DNA from: QALR01 sp045646925
GTDB lineage: Bacteria > Bacillota > Clostridia > Oscillospirales > CAG-272
Length of the DNA stretch: 44,880 nucleotides
Assembly (NCBI GenBank): GCA_045646925.1
Contig: JAZRLQ010000091.1
Coordinates: 1 to 44,880 of the forward strand
Direction of reading: 5' to 3'
Positions within the stretch are counted from its first letter, which is position 1. Each line of letters begins with the position of its first letter. The notes under the pieces were generated by a model, which was not told the DNA's origin, did no database searches, and worked only from the letters and a program-made list of their open reading frames with translations. Below, piece after piece: positions 1 through 9,927 of this stretch. A program made the translations under genes and the position numbers.

Positions 1-1166
1 TGTGCATCAACTTTCTTCTTGGAAAGGGTTGCGATACCGTCAAGGTCACTTACGCGTACTGCAACAGCTTCAACTTCGTCGCCAACCTTAAAAAGGTTTT
101 CGGGCTTTGCCTGGGGATCATCGGTTACGTTTTCAATGGTCAAAACGCCGGTTACCTTGGAACCGATGTCTACGTGTACTTCGGTGTTGGTTACCGATGT
201 TACGATGCCTCGAACGGTGTCTCCTGTATTTAAAGTTTTGAAAGATTCCTCAAGAAGTTGTGCGAAATTTTCCTGTTCGCTCATGGTGTTTTGTACCTCC
301 TCAATTATATTGCCGGGCGTGGAAGCTCCGGCAGCGATGCCGACTTTGCCGGTCATCTTTTTAATATGTATCGGAATATCGCGAGCGGTTTCGATGAAAT
401 AGGTTTCCTCGCAATTCGCTTTGCTGATGTCGTAAAGCTTTTTTGTATTGGAGCTTTCTCTGCCGCCGATCACGAGCATTGCGTTGCACTCGCGGGACAG
501 CATATCTATTTCTTTCTGTCGCGTTTCCGTAACATTACATATTGTATCAAAAAATAAAGCATTTGTATATAGGTTTTTGAGAAATTTTTTGCAATTTTGA
601 TAATCTTCCAAATTATGCGTTGTTTGTGAAGCTAAAATGATTGATTTTGCACCAATTTGTTGTGCAAAGTTGCCTTCAAAAGCATCTTTTAATGCGCAAA
701 AATCCGAAAAGATACTGAAATCACCGCGGATATAGCCTGCAATGCCGATCACCTCGGGATGCGTGCTGTTGCCGATCAGAATCGTGAAGGTATCGTCGGA
801 CGTGTTTTTTTCCATGATTCTGTAGATCTTTGCAACGAAGGGACAAGTCATATCCTGGATGGAAGATTCGGGGTTTTTCTCCGTAAAGGCGCGGAGCTTA
901 TCGAGAATGCGAGGAGAAACGCCGTGCGTGCGGATCACGAAGACGGATTTTTTGCAAGCGGTGGACAGATCCTCGTCCAGATGATCCTCGCGGATAATGC
1001 CGACGCCGTTTTCAGCGAGCTTTTCTCCCACGATGGGATTGTGTATCAGAGAACCGACGGTATAAATTTTCGCGTCGGTATTTTGTTCTGCAAGAGCGAA
1101 GGTGGCATCGACGGCGCGCTTGACACCGAAGCAGAACCCTGCGTATTTCGCAACCTTGATCTCCAT
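1..1166 (-). CDS. ispH: IspH-S1 fusion: HMBPP reductase fused to ribosomal protein S1 domains (3' end outside window)
   Basis: The IspH part (about residues 1-290) makes IPP and DMAPP from HMBPP in the last step of the MEP isoprenoid pathway, using a [4Fe-4S] cluster. I see the three cluster cysteines in AGFCFGV (Cys12), DMTCPFV and DTICNVT, and the late motif AAGASTP. The same frame runs on through an internal Met295 into S1-type RNA-binding sequence (from about residue 311, with TGVLTIENV). The gene leaves the window at base 1 with about 388 codons visible. This fusion is known in Clostridia; S1 binds mRNA on the small ribosomal subunit. The ATG directly follows the plsC stop codon, so the two are probably translationally coupled in the operon abcF-flavoprotein-cmk-plsC-ispH. 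The number of S1 repeats cannot be seen. Confidence 0.93.
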   Translation of the reverse strand, partial: MEIKVAKYAGFCFGVKRAVDATFALAEQNTDAKIYTVGSLIHNPIVGEKLAENGVGIIREDHLDEDLSTACKKSVFVIRTHGVSPRILDKLRAFTEKNPESSIQDMTCPFVAKIYRIMEKNTSDDTFTILIGNSTHPEVIGIAGYIRGDFSIFSDFCALKDAFEGNFAQQIGAKSIILASQTTHNLEDYQNCKKFLKNLYTNALFFDTICNVTETRQKEIDMLSRECNAMLVIGGRESSNTKKLYDISKANCEETYFIETARDIPIHIKKMTGKVGIAAGASTPGNIIEEVQNTMSEQENFAQLLEESFKTLNTGDTVRGIVTSVTNTEVHVDIGSKVTGVLTIENVTDDPQAKPENLFKVGDEVEAVAVRVSDLDGIATLSKKKVDA

Positions 1167-1784
1167 TTATTTTTGTTCCTCGTTTCCGAGTTCGCAGATG
1201 CGTTCGAAAATGTATCTGGAAGCTGCGTTGTATTCCGCCATATTGCTCTTTTCAGCCGAGAAGCCGAGCTCTTCGTAAGCGATGGGCTTACCGATGGTGA
1301 CGGTGACCTTGCGGAACAGACGTACTCTGTAATTTTTCGTCTTGATGTGGATGGGGAGAACGCTGCATTTCGCGCGGAAAGCGAAAAGTCCGACGCCGCC
1401 CTTGGCATCGTCAACGGAGGGCTCTCTGTCGGGAATACGCGTGCCTTGCGGGAAAAGTCCGACGTAGTTTCCTTTTTCCAGAACGTCGATGGTGGATCTG
1501 ATGGCTTTCAGATCGCCTGCGCCGCGATTGACGGGGATCGTGCCAAAGGAAAGGAGGATCTTTGCGAGGAGCTTGTTTTTGAAGAGTTCTTTCTTTGCGA
1601 AAAAGTAGATCTGGCGGTTCAGTTGGGTTCCGATGAAGAAAATGTCATTCATGCTGATGTGGTTGGCGCAGATCAGACAAGCGCCTTCCTTCAGCTCGTT
1701 TTCCAAGCCCTTTACTTCCAGACGGAAGAAAATTTTATAGATGGGGCGGAACAAGGAACGGAAAAAACGGTACATTTTTGTCAT
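1167..1784 (-). CDS. plsC: 1-acyl-sn-glycerol-3-phosphate acyltransferase
   Basis: This 205-aa enzyme adds the second acyl chain to lysophosphatidic acid to give phosphatidic acid at the membrane. It has the acyltransferase motif I NHISMNDIFFI (His-X4-Asp), motif II-like NRQIYFFAKKEL, motif III FPQGTR (a PQGTR variant of the usual EGTR) and a later IPVNRG block. The length is normal for short bacterial PlsC. An AAAGGA ribosome binding site precedes the ATG. It lies 17 bases after cmk and abuts ispH, so all three should be on one transcript. Confidence 0.92.
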   Translation of the reverse strand: MTKMYRFFRSLFRPIYKIFFRLEVKGLENELKEGACLICANHISMNDIFFIGTQLNRQIYFFAKKELFKNKLLAKILLSFGTIPVNRGAGDLKAIRSTIDVLEKGNYVGLFPQGTRIPDREPSVDDAKGGVGLFAFRAKCSVLPIHIKTKNYRVRLFRKVTVTIGKPIAYEELGFSAEKSNMAEYNAASRYIFERICELGNEEQK

Positions 1785-1801
1785 GGTGAAGCAATCCTTT
1801 C

Positions 1802-2467
1802 TTATTTGTTTGTTTTTTCTTCGATGATTCGGAGCGCGGTTTCGATAACGGCGTCAAAATCACCGGAATTGTCCAAAAATACGGCGTCTTCCGCAGGGAT
1901 CGCGGGAGCAACCTCTCTCGTGCTGTCCTGCAGATCTCTGGCTTTCATGGTTTCGTATACCTCCAGCTCGGTAATGCTTTCGCCTTTGGCGATCAATTCC
2001 TTGTAGCGACGACGGGCGCGTTCGCGGTCGGAGACGGTAACGAAGAATTTTACCTGCGCGTTCGGGAGGATCACGGTGCCGATATCTCTGCCATCCATGA
2101 TAACGTTGTTTTCTGCGGCGATGTTTCTCTGCAGAGAAAGCAGATGAGCGCGGACCTCGGGTATTGCGGAAACCTTGGAGGCGTAAGCGGAGATTTCATT
2201 GGTGCGGATAAAGCCGCCGACATCTTCTTCTCCGAGATAGATCTTCTGTTCTCCGTTTTCGAAGCCGAGAGTGATCTTCAGTGAAGGGAGCAGCGCGATG
2301 ATGCTTTCCTTATCATCGAGGGAGATTCCTGCGCGTTTTACGGCGAGACCGATGGTTCTGTACATGGCGCCGGTGTCGGTATAGATATAGCCGAGCTTTG
2401 CGGCAATGGCTTTGGCAAGCGTGCTTTTTCCTGCGCCGGAGGGACCGTCAAGAGCGATGTTGATCAT
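1802..2467 (-). CDS. cmk: (d)CMP kinase
   Basis: Cytidylate kinase phosphorylates CMP and dCMP to the diphosphates with ATP. The 221-aa protein has the P-loop GPSGAGKST (residues 8-16), the DTGAMYR nucleotide-monophosphate motif (31-37), the MDGRDIGTVILP motif near residue 125 and the RARRRYKEL lid region. Length is normal for the family. The start has an AGAAAGGA ribosome binding site. The order cmk-plsC-ispH/S1 is a widespread clostridial arrangement and supports the call. Confidence 0.95.
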   Translation of the reverse strand: MINIALDGPSGAGKSTLAKAIAAKLGYIYTDTGAMYRTIGLAVKRAGISLDDKESIIALLPSLKITLGFENGEQKIYLGEEDVGGFIRTNEISAYASKVSAIPEVRAHLLSLQRNIAAENNVIMDGRDIGTVILPNAQVKFFVTVSDRERARRRYKELIAKGESITELEVYETMKARDLQDSTREVAPAIPAEDAVFLDNSGDFDAVIETALRIIEEKTNK

Positions 2468-2506
2468 GAGAAAACGTCCTTTCTGATATATGATAATGTT
2501 TTTTCG

Positions 2507-3751
2507 TTATGCTTCGACTGCCGCCGTTGCAGCCGCGTGGGCGGTTGCAAACGCGATCTGAAGATTGAAGCCACCCGTATAGGCATCGAGGTCGATGACC
2601 TCGCCTGCGAAGTAAAGATTCGGGCAAAGCTTGGAACGCATGGTGTGGGGCTCGATCTCTTTTACGGTAACGCCGCCACTGGTGACGATCGCTTCCGTGA
2701 TCGGACGGAAGCCCGTGATGGAAACGGGGATGCCCTTCATCAATGAAACTACGCGTCTGCGTTCTTCCGCCGTGATCGCGTTGATTTTTTTATCGGGAGA
2801 GATTCCCGTGAGCTTGATGAACGGCTCGCGCAATTTTGCAGGCAGAAGCGCGTCGAACGCGTTTGCGAAATTGCGGTTTTTGATCTTTTCGAAATCGGAG
2901 AGCATACGCTTGTCGAGCGTCTGGATATCCAGCGCGGGCTTCAGGTCAATGGTGACGAGATAGCGATCCTTCTGCATGGGGCGAAGGTGCGCGGAGGCGG
3001 AAAGGATCATCGGGCCGCTGATTCCGAAATGACAGAAGAGCATTTCTCCGAAATCCTTGTAGACGATTTTCTTTTTTGTGGTATCCGTTACGGTAACGGC
3101 AACGTTTTTCAGCGCAAGGCCCATGGAGGCGGCACAGATCTCATCGTCAGAGGTCAGACCGACGAGAGAAGGGATCGGCTCTTTGATCGTGTGTCCGACG
3201 GATCTTGCGAGACGATAGCCGTCGCCTGTGGAGCCCGTGACGGGATAGGAAACGCCGCCCGTGCAAAGGATCACGGCGTCAAAGCCGTTATGCTCGCGTT
3301 TTTCGGTCACGACACCGGAAAGCGTTTCGTCTTCGCTTCGGATCAGATCGGTCACGCGTTCAACGACGATGTTGACACCGTTTTGCAAGCAGTATTTCTT
3401 GAGCGCCAATACGATGTCGACGGCGTTGTCCGAGACGGGAAATACGCGGTTGCCGCGTTCGGTTTTGAGCGGAACGCCGAGCTCCTCGAAGAAAGCCATC
3501 GTGTCAGCGGGAGCGAAACGGTTGATGGCGGAATAGAGGAACTTCCCGTTTGCCGTGATGTTTTTGATGAATTCCTCGGGTGTGCAATTGTTGGTCACGT
3601 TACAGCGGCCCTTGCCCGTGATCCCGAGCTTTTTTCCGAGCAAGGTGTTGCGCTCGAAAAGGGTGACTTTTGCGCCGAGCTTTGCTGCATAGCCTGCGGC
3701 AAGCATGCCTGCGGCGCCGCCGCCGATGACTGCGATTTTTCTTTCGTTCAT
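2507..3751 (-). CDS. NAD(P)/FAD-dependent oxidoreductase, HI0933 (YhiN/BaiN-like) family
   Basis: The 414-aa flavoprotein begins with the FAD-binding Rossmann motif GGGAAGMLAAGYAA (from residue 9), followed by the family signature LGITGKGRCNVTN, and ends with a typical GFNLQIAFATAHAAA segment. Members of this family are predicted FAD/NAD(P)-dependent oxidoreductases; one member (BaiN) has been assigned to bile-acid reduction, but the substrate here cannot be inferred from sequence. It starts at an ATG after GAGGATAACGAT. It lies between abcF (23 bases upstream) and cmk, an arrangement common in Clostridia. Confidence 0.9.
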   Translation of the reverse strand: MNERKIAVIGGGAAGMLAAGYAAKLGAKVTLFERNTLLGKKLGITGKGRCNVTNNCTPEEFIKNITANGKFLYSAINRFAPADTMAFFEELGVPLKTERGNRVFPVSDNAVDIVLALKKYCLQNGVNIVVERVTDLIRSEDETLSGVVTEKREHNGFDAVILCTGGVSYPVTGSTGDGYRLARSVGHTIKEPIPSLVGLTSDDEICAASMGLALKNVAVTVTDTTKKKIVYKDFGEMLFCHFGISGPMILSASAHLRPMQKDRYLVTIDLKPALDIQTLDKRMLSDFEKIKNRNFANAFDALLPAKLREPFIKLTGISPDKKINAITAEERRRVVSLMKGIPVSITGFRPITEAIVTSGGVTVKEIEPHTMRSKLCPNLYFAGEVIDLDAYTGGFNLQIAFATAHAAATAAVEA

Positions 3752-3774
3752 ATCGTTATCCTCAAATGAAAGTG

Positions 3775-5685
<1,911 letters not shown>

Positions 5686-5740
5686 AATTTTATATTCCTG
5701 TGATCTTTGTATTGAAGTGAAAAAATCCTCACTTTATCTT

Positions 5741-5770
5741 ATTATACATCGAAAATGGTCGGATTGTCAA
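5741..5770 (-). promoter_or_regulatory. Sigma-A promoter of the abcF-...-ispH operon
   Basis: On the minus strand there is a perfect -35 TTGACA (5770-5765) and a perfect -10 TATAAT (5746-5741) with an 18-base spacer. It lies about 56 bases upstream of the abcF ATG and back to back with the deoB promoter. Confidence 0.85.
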
Positions 5771-5810
5771 TTTTAATCTTGAAACTTGATGGAAAAAGAT
5801 TAAAATTCGG

Positions 5811-5839
5811 TTGCGAAATGTCGGTTTTTATGATATAAT
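5811..5839 (+). promoter_or_regulatory. Sigma-A promoter of deoB-cdd
   Basis: TTGCGA (5811-5816), a 17-base spacer and TATAAT (5834-5839), with an extended -10 TG at 5831-5832. Transcription should start near 5846, which rules out the ATG/GTG codons upstream of that point as deoB starts. Confidence 0.8.
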
Positions 5840-5882
5840 ATGGGTGGATATGATTTTGAATTTGAAAAAGGAAAGAATGGCA

Positions 5883-7049
5883 ATGAAAACCAAACGAATT
5901 TTTTTGATGGTTATGGATAGTTTTGGTATCGGCGGAGCCGCGGACGCAGAGCGTTTCGGTGACAGTGGAAGCGATACGTTACTTTCTTTGATAAAGACGG
6001 GTATTCTGGAAGCTCCAACCCTCGATTCATTGGGGCTTTTTCATATTGACGGCGTAGACCGTTCGATCTCAAAAGCGGAGCCCGTCGGTGCGTACGGACG
6101 CTTGTGCGAGCAATCGGAAGGGAAAGACAGCACCATCGGACATTGGGAGATTGCGGGTATTCGCTCGTATGAGCCTCTTCCCACGTATCCGAACGGATTT
6201 CCGAAGGAGATCGTGGAGGAATTTGAGCGCCGCACCGGCAGAAGGGTGATCTGCAACAAGCCCTATTCGGGCACGGAGGTCATTAAGGATTACGGTAAAG
6301 AGCATTTGGAAACGGGTGCGTTGATCGTTTATACGTCCGTGGACAGCGTTATGCAGATCGCGGCGCACGACGCTATCGTGCCTGTGGAGGAGCTTTACCG
6401 CTATTGTGAGATTGCGAGAGAATTCCTTGCGGGCGAGCATTGCGTCGGCAGAGTGATCGCGCGTCCGTTTACGGGCGAGTGGCCCTTCAAGCGCACATCG
6501 GGCAGACACGACTATTCCGCCGTTCCGCCGAAAACAACGATTCTGGATCTTTTGCAAAGGAACGGCTTTGATACGATCGCGGTCGGCAAGATCAACGATA
6601 TTTATGCGGGCGTCGGTATTTCGGATGCGATCCGTACGACGAGCAACGAAGACGGTATGTCGGTTGCTTCCTCTCTTCTCGAGAGAGATTTCAGAGGGCT
6701 TTGCTTCGTCAATTTCGTGGATTTCGATACCGTATACGGACATCGACGTAACGCGATCGGATACGCGGAAGCGGTCATGAGGCTCGACACTTGGCTTGCG
6801 AGCTTTGTTGCGGATATGCGTGAGGACGATATTTTGATGATCACGGCGGATCACGGTTGCGATCCCGTATATTTGGGTACGGACCACACGAGAGAAAACG
6901 TTCCCGTTCTTGTGTACGGAAAGGAAGTGAAGCCCGTCAATCTCGGCGTACGCGGATCCTTCTCGGACGTGGCGGCGACGGTTGCGGATATTTTCGGAAT
7001 TCCCTACGATCTCAACGGAGAAAGCTTTAAAAAGGATCTGATGATATGA
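5883..7049 (+). CDS. deoB: Phosphopentomutase
   Basis: DeoB interconverts ribose (or deoxyribose) 1-phosphate and 5-phosphate, linking nucleoside breakdown to central metabolism. It is an alkaline-phosphatase-superfamily metalloenzyme. Visible motifs are MVMDSFGIGG at the N-terminus, GHWEIAG, and TADHGCDPVYLGTDHTRE near the C-terminus (metal ligands). The length of 388 aa is normal. I chose the ATG at 5883 (MKTKRIF) because it is better spaced from AAAGGAAAG than the ATG at 5877, which would add two residues; an upstream in-frame codon at 5811 lies inside the promoter. The last four bases overlap cdd (ATGA), so the two are coupled. Confidence 0.95.
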   Translation: MKTKRIFLMVMDSFGIGGAADAERFGDSGSDTLLSLIKTGILEAPTLDSLGLFHIDGVDRSISKAEPVGAYGRLCEQSEGKDSTIGHWEIAGIRSYEPLPTYPNGFPKEIVEEFERRTGRRVICNKPYSGTEVIKDYGKEHLETGALIVYTSVDSVMQIAAHDAIVPVEELYRYCEIAREFLAGEHCVGRVIARPFTGEWPFKRTSGRHDYSAVPPKTTILDLLQRNGFDTIAVGKINDIYAGVGISDAIRTTSNEDGMSVASSLLERDFRGLCFVNFVDFDTVYGHRRNAIGYAEAVMRLDTWLASFVADMREDDILMITADHGCDPVYLGTDHTRENVPVLVYGKEVKPVNLGVRGSFSDVAATVADIFGIPYDLNGESFKKDLMI

Positions 7050-7438
7050 AAAATTTCGATCGTAAGGCGCTTTTGCGCGCGGCAATGGAAGCGAGAACAT
7101 TTGCGTATGCGCCCCTTTCTCGTTTTCACGTAGGCGCGGCGCTTTTGAGCACGGACGGCAGAATTTTTACGGGCTGTAATATCGAAAATTCCGCGTATTC
7201 TCCCACGCTTTGCGCGGAGCGTTGCGCAATCGCAAAGGCGATTTCCGAAGGCGTGAGGGATTTCGTTGCGATCGCGGTCGTAGGCCCCGAGGACAGCGAA
7301 ACGACGCCCTGCGGCGTATGTAGACAGGTGCTTTATGAGTTTTGTGATGAAAGCCTCGTCGTTTTGTGCGGAGGCACGGAGTCGCATTATATGGAAACTA
7401 CACTTGGAGAATTGCTTCCGATAGCGTTTCGACTTTGA
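7046..7438 (+). CDS. cdd: Cytidine deaminase
   Basis: This 130-aa enzyme deaminates cytidine and deoxycytidine to uridine and deoxyuridine. It has the zinc and catalytic motifs CAERCAI (Cys-Ala-Glu) and PCGVCRQ typical of the small tetrameric class with three Cys ligands, plus the substrate motif NIENSAYSPTLCAE. It overlaps deoB by four bases, so one operon handles nucleoside salvage: deamination here, pentose phosphate recovery by DeoB. Confidence 0.95.
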   Translation: MKNFDRKALLRAAMEARTFAYAPLSRFHVGAALLSTDGRIFTGCNIENSAYSPTLCAERCAIAKAISEGVRDFVAIAVVGPEDSETTPCGVCRQVLYEFCDESLVVLCGGTESHYMETTLGELLPIAFRL

Positions 7439-7453
7439 TTGGAGGTATTGACA

Positions 7454-7717
7454 ATGGATTTTTTGATCGAAATATTGTTTGAGGTTTTCGTGGAGGCGAT
7501 GTTTGCGATCGTTCCTGACGGTCATCGAAGCAAGGCTGTCAGAGTGATTGCCGTTACCATTGCGTTGGCGGTTCTGATCGGTGTGATCGCACTCTTTATT
7601 TGGGGAATCGTTCTTCTCGAGGATGGAAATAAGTGGGGCGGTTTGCCCATAACGGCTTCGGTTCTGCTCAGCTTGGCTTGGTTTGCGGCAGGTCTCATAA
7701 TCAGCAAAGATAAATAA
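7454..7717 (+). CDS. Small membrane protein of unknown function
   Basis: The 87-aa product has two strong hydrophobic segments (about residues 30-53 and 65-82) around a short polar loop with GNKWGG, so it is probably a two-helix membrane protein. I do not recognise the family. The ATG at 7454 is chosen over a TTG at 7439 because GGAGG (7441-7445) sits eight bases before it. It follows cdd by 15 bases and precedes the operon terminator, so it should be co-transcribed with deoB-cdd. Confidence 0.75.
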   Translation: MDFLIEILFEVFVEAMFAIVPDGHRSKAVRVIAVTIALAVLIGVIALFIWGIVLLEDGNKWGGLPITASVLLSLAWFAAGLIISKDK

Positions 7718-7723
7718 ACAGTT

Positions 7724-7754
7724 TGCCCTCGTTCCGACGGAACGAGGGCATTTT
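7724..7754 (+). terminator. Terminator of the deoB-cdd operon
   Basis: A 12-bp perfect stem (TGCCCTCGTTCC, loop GAC, GGAACGAGGGCA; 7724-7750) followed by TTTT. It sits between the convergent deoB operon and sigF. Confidence 0.9.
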
Positions 7755-7758
7755 GCGT

Positions 7759-8496
7759 TTAAAACTGCTTTCTCAGAAATTCGAATATCTTCTTTTCCTC
7801 TCTTGATACCTTGACCTGCGTAATGCCGAGGATCTCGGCGGTCTGCTGTTGTGAAAGGTCGCGGTAGAAGCGGAGCTTGATGATCTGCTGACTGCGCGTG
7901 TCGAGCTTGGAGATTGCTTCCGCGAGAGCGAGCTTGTCCGTCATCTCGTCGATGATGTTTTCACTGGCGGGGGTGACGGCTTCCAGCGTCGTGCCGTCCT
8001 CGTCGTTGCCGAGCGTTTCCTGCAGAGAGTAGATGGGACAGACGGCGTCGAGCGCGTAGGCGATATCCTCCACGCTCATCATGCAGACGTCGGCAAGCTC
8101 GGAGAGCTTTGGCTCTCTGCCGTGATTTTTCGTGAATTCCTCCTTGGCTTTCATGATGACGGTTCCTTTTTTGCGGAGATCGCGGCTGACCTTGATCATG
8201 CCGTCATCGCGGAGAAAGCGCCTGATCTCACCGATAATGAGCGGAACGGCGTAGGTGGAGAAAGCGGTCCCGAATTGAAGATCGAAGCTCTTGGCGGCTT
8301 TCAGCATACCGATCGTGCCGATCTGTACGAGATCCTCGTATTCCGCGTTTCTGCCGATGAATCGGCGCGCTACGGTCTTGACGAGCCCCATGTTTTGCGT
8401 GATGAGCTGCTCCATCGCTTTTCTGTCGCCCTCCTGGGCGTCCTTGATCAGATCGAAATTGTCGCAGGTTTTTTCATTTTCCATGCATTCAGACAT
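7759..8496 (-). CDS. sigF: RNA polymerase sporulation sigma factor SigF
   Basis: A 245-aa sigma-70 family factor. Region 2 contains NMGLVKTVARRF and DLVQIGTIGMLKAAKSFD, followed by FLRDDGMIKVSRDLRKK, a sequence typical of SigF/SigG. Region 4 carries the HTH LSQQQTAEILGITQVKVSREEKK. Placed third after spoIIAA and spoIIAB, it is SigF, the first forespore-specific sigma factor, held inactive by SpoIIAB. The ATG at 8496 has only a weak GGAAAA in front; a second ATG (8484) and a strong AAAGGAG about 20 bases upstream leave the start slightly uncertain. Confidence 0.95.
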   Translation of the reverse strand: MSECMENEKTCDNFDLIKDAQEGDRKAMEQLITQNMGLVKTVARRFIGRNAEYEDLVQIGTIGMLKAAKSFDLQFGTAFSTYAVPLIIGEIRRFLRDDGMIKVSRDLRKKGTVIMKAKEEFTKNHGREPKLSELADVCMMSVEDIAYALDAVCPIYSLQETLGNDEDGTTLEAVTPASENIIDEMTDKLALAEAISKLDTRSQQIIKLRFYRDLSQQQTAEILGITQVKVSREEKKIFEFLRKQF

Positions 8497-8572
8497 AATT
8501 TTTTCCGTTTTGTTTGGCTCCTTTCCTCGGAGACTGACCGAAGCAGAAAAAATAATACTGTCTCGTCCGAAG

Positions 8573-9025
8573 TTATGTATTCCCCTTCAGCGGAGCGGCG
8601 AGCTTGCGGGTCAAGGTAATACGGGTGCCTTTTCCGGGCGCGGAGGTGACGGTGATCTTGTCCGAAAAGCTTTCCATGATGGAAAAGCCCATTCCGCAAC
8701 GATCTTCATCGGGATGGGTGGTGAAAAGCGGCGTTCTCGCCCTTGCGACGTCCTCGATGCCGCAGCCGTGGTCGATGATGGTGATACGCACGCTTCTGTC
8801 GTCGAAGGATTTCGCGGCAAGCACGATCATGCCGCTCGTCCCTCTGTAGCCGTGTACGATACAGTTTGTGACTGCCTCGCTGATGGCGCAGCGGATATCC
8901 GCCAACTCGTCCACAGTGGGATCGAGTGGCAAAAGAAAGCCGGAAATGATGCTTCTTGCCAGCGCTTCATTTTCGGAGCGGGATAAAAAGGTACAACGAA
9001 TTTCGTTTATGGCTTGTTTCGACAT
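8573..9025 (-). CDS. spoIIAB: Anti-sigma F factor SpoIIAB (serine kinase)
   Basis: The 150-aa protein has the GHKL ATPase motifs: N box EAVTNCIVHGYRG, G1 box DHGCGIEDV and G2 box CGMGFSIMES. SpoIIAB binds and silences SigF and phosphorylates SpoIIAA. The N-terminus (NEIRCTFLSRSENEALARSIISGFLLPLDP) fits the family. It is preceded by AAAGGATG and lies 23 bases after spoIIAA. The 76-base gap to sigF is longer than in many spoIIA operons, where the genes nearly overlap. Confidence 0.95.
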   Translation of the reverse strand: MSKQAINEIRCTFLSRSENEALARSIISGFLLPLDPTVDELADIRCAISEAVTNCIVHGYRGTSGMIVLAAKSFDDRSVRITIIDHGCGIEDVARARTPLFTTHPDEDRCGMGFSIMESFSDKITVTSAPGKGTRITLTRKLAAPLKGNT

Positions 9026-9048
9026 ATGTTTGACATCCTTTCTGTCTA

Positions 9049-9366
9049 TCAGGTTTTTGTTGTTTGAATGATACGATCGAGTCCTGCCATTTTGATCATT
9101 CTCACGACGCGCACGGACGGATTTCTGAGAATCAGCGTGGCTCCGATCTCCTTTGCTTTCGCGAGCCTTCCCATGATCAGCCCGAGTCCCGAGCTGTCCA
9201 TGAAATCGACTTTGCCGACGTCAATGACGAGCTTTTTTGGCATTTGTGTGAACAATGCTTCATCAATTTGCGAGCGAACGGAGACGGCGCGGTGATGGTC
9301 GATCTCTCCGCCGATCTCTGCGATAACGGTGTCTTCCTCATAGGAAAGACGAAGTGCTTCTTCCAT
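9049..9366 (-). CDS. spoIIAA: Anti-anti-sigma factor SpoIIAA
   Basis: A 105-aa STAS-domain protein. When unphosphorylated it displaces SigF from SpoIIAB. The phosphorylation motif FMDSSGLGLIMGR is present, and the C-terminal MIKMAGLDRII helix is typical. I chose the ATG at 9366 (MEEALRLSY) because a perfect GGAGG lies seven bases upstream. A longer open frame to 9510 would run through the terminator at 9475-9510 and has no family similarity. Confidence 0.95.
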   Translation of the reverse strand: MEEALRLSYEEDTVIAEIGGEIDHHRAVSVRSQIDEALFTQMPKKLVIDVGKVDFMDSSGLGLIMGRLAKAKEIGATLILRNPSVRVVRMIKMAGLDRIIQTTKT

Positions 9367-9474
9367 TTGTGATCCTCCATTTTCCAGCGGCTTGCGCCGC
9401 AGATCGTTACGTGCCGCAGAAAAAGACTTTTTTACGGTCGATGGCGGGGAAGAAACGGGAAAGTTTTTCTGCGA

Positions 9475-9510
9475 TAAAAAAATGCTATCCTTTGCCTTTA
9501 AGGATAGCAT
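9475..9510 (-). terminator. Terminator of the 10613-9586 leftward unit, upstream of spoIIAA
   Basis: Inverted repeat ATGCTATCCTT (9482-9492) and AAGGATAGCAT (9500-9510). Read leftward it is followed by a seven-base T run. It should stop transcription from the three small genes to the right before it enters the spoIIA operon. The spoIIA promoter must lie in 9367-9481; I could not pick out a convincing sigma-H site there. Confidence 0.85.
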
Positions 9511-9585
9511 CTTTTGGATGAAAATTATGTCACATCTTCGTGTCGATTCGATTTTTTCTTTTTAAATAGAAGCGGAGCCGAAAAA

Positions 9586-9903
9586 TCAGAAGATTCCGCC
9601 GTTATATTTTCTTTGCACGGCGCAGATACAGATCAATCCGACGGAAAAACCGAGCGCCAGCACGGCGACGGCGGTAACGGCGATCTCCCCGGAATCTCCA
9701 ATCAGAGAGATCACGCCGCTGATGAGCGCGGTGACACCGAGGATAAGGAGCGCCTTCCCGAACGCTTTTCCATAAGCTTTTTTGTTGGTTACCTTCGTCT
9801 GATGATAATCGTGGATCAGATTTGTGTTTCCTTTGTAGATCGAAATGCTGATGGCAATACAAAGAACGGAGAAAGCGAACATGATGATGGCGTAAATCAG
9901 CAT
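9586..9903 (-). CDS. Small membrane protein, DUF3784-like
   Basis: A 105-aa protein with three hydrophobic segments: near the N-terminus (LIYAIIMFAFSVLCIAISI), in the middle (LLILGVTALISGVISLI) and at the C-terminal side (AVTAVAVLALGFSVGLICI). Between the first two lies YKGNTNLIHDYHQTKV, which resembles the short loop of DUF3784 proteins found in many Firmicutes, so I suggest that family. Function is unknown. The ATG at 9903 has AAAGGATG upstream; a GTG at 9921 overlaps that site and is less likely. It is the last gene before the terminator at 9475-9510. Confidence 0.75.
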   Translation of the reverse strand: MLIYAIIMFAFSVLCIAISISIYKGNTNLIHDYHQTKVTNKKAYGKAFGKALLILGVTALISGVISLIGDSGEIAVTAVAVLALGFSVGLICICAVQRKYNGGIF

Positions 9904-9927
9904 ACGGTCACATCCTTTCACGGTGAT

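Noticed and set aside
759..2006. Long open frame (415 codons) on the plus strand
   Set aside because: It is antisense to ispH, plsC and cmk, which have clear family motifs; the product has no recognisable domain.
6069..7100. Long minus-strand frame opposite deoB
   Set aside because: Shadow of the deoB codon pattern; Arg/His-rich product without motifs.
9367..9510. N-terminal extension of SpoIIAA
   Set aside because: It would include a terminator hairpin; the ATG at 9366 has a perfect ribosome binding site and matches the family start.
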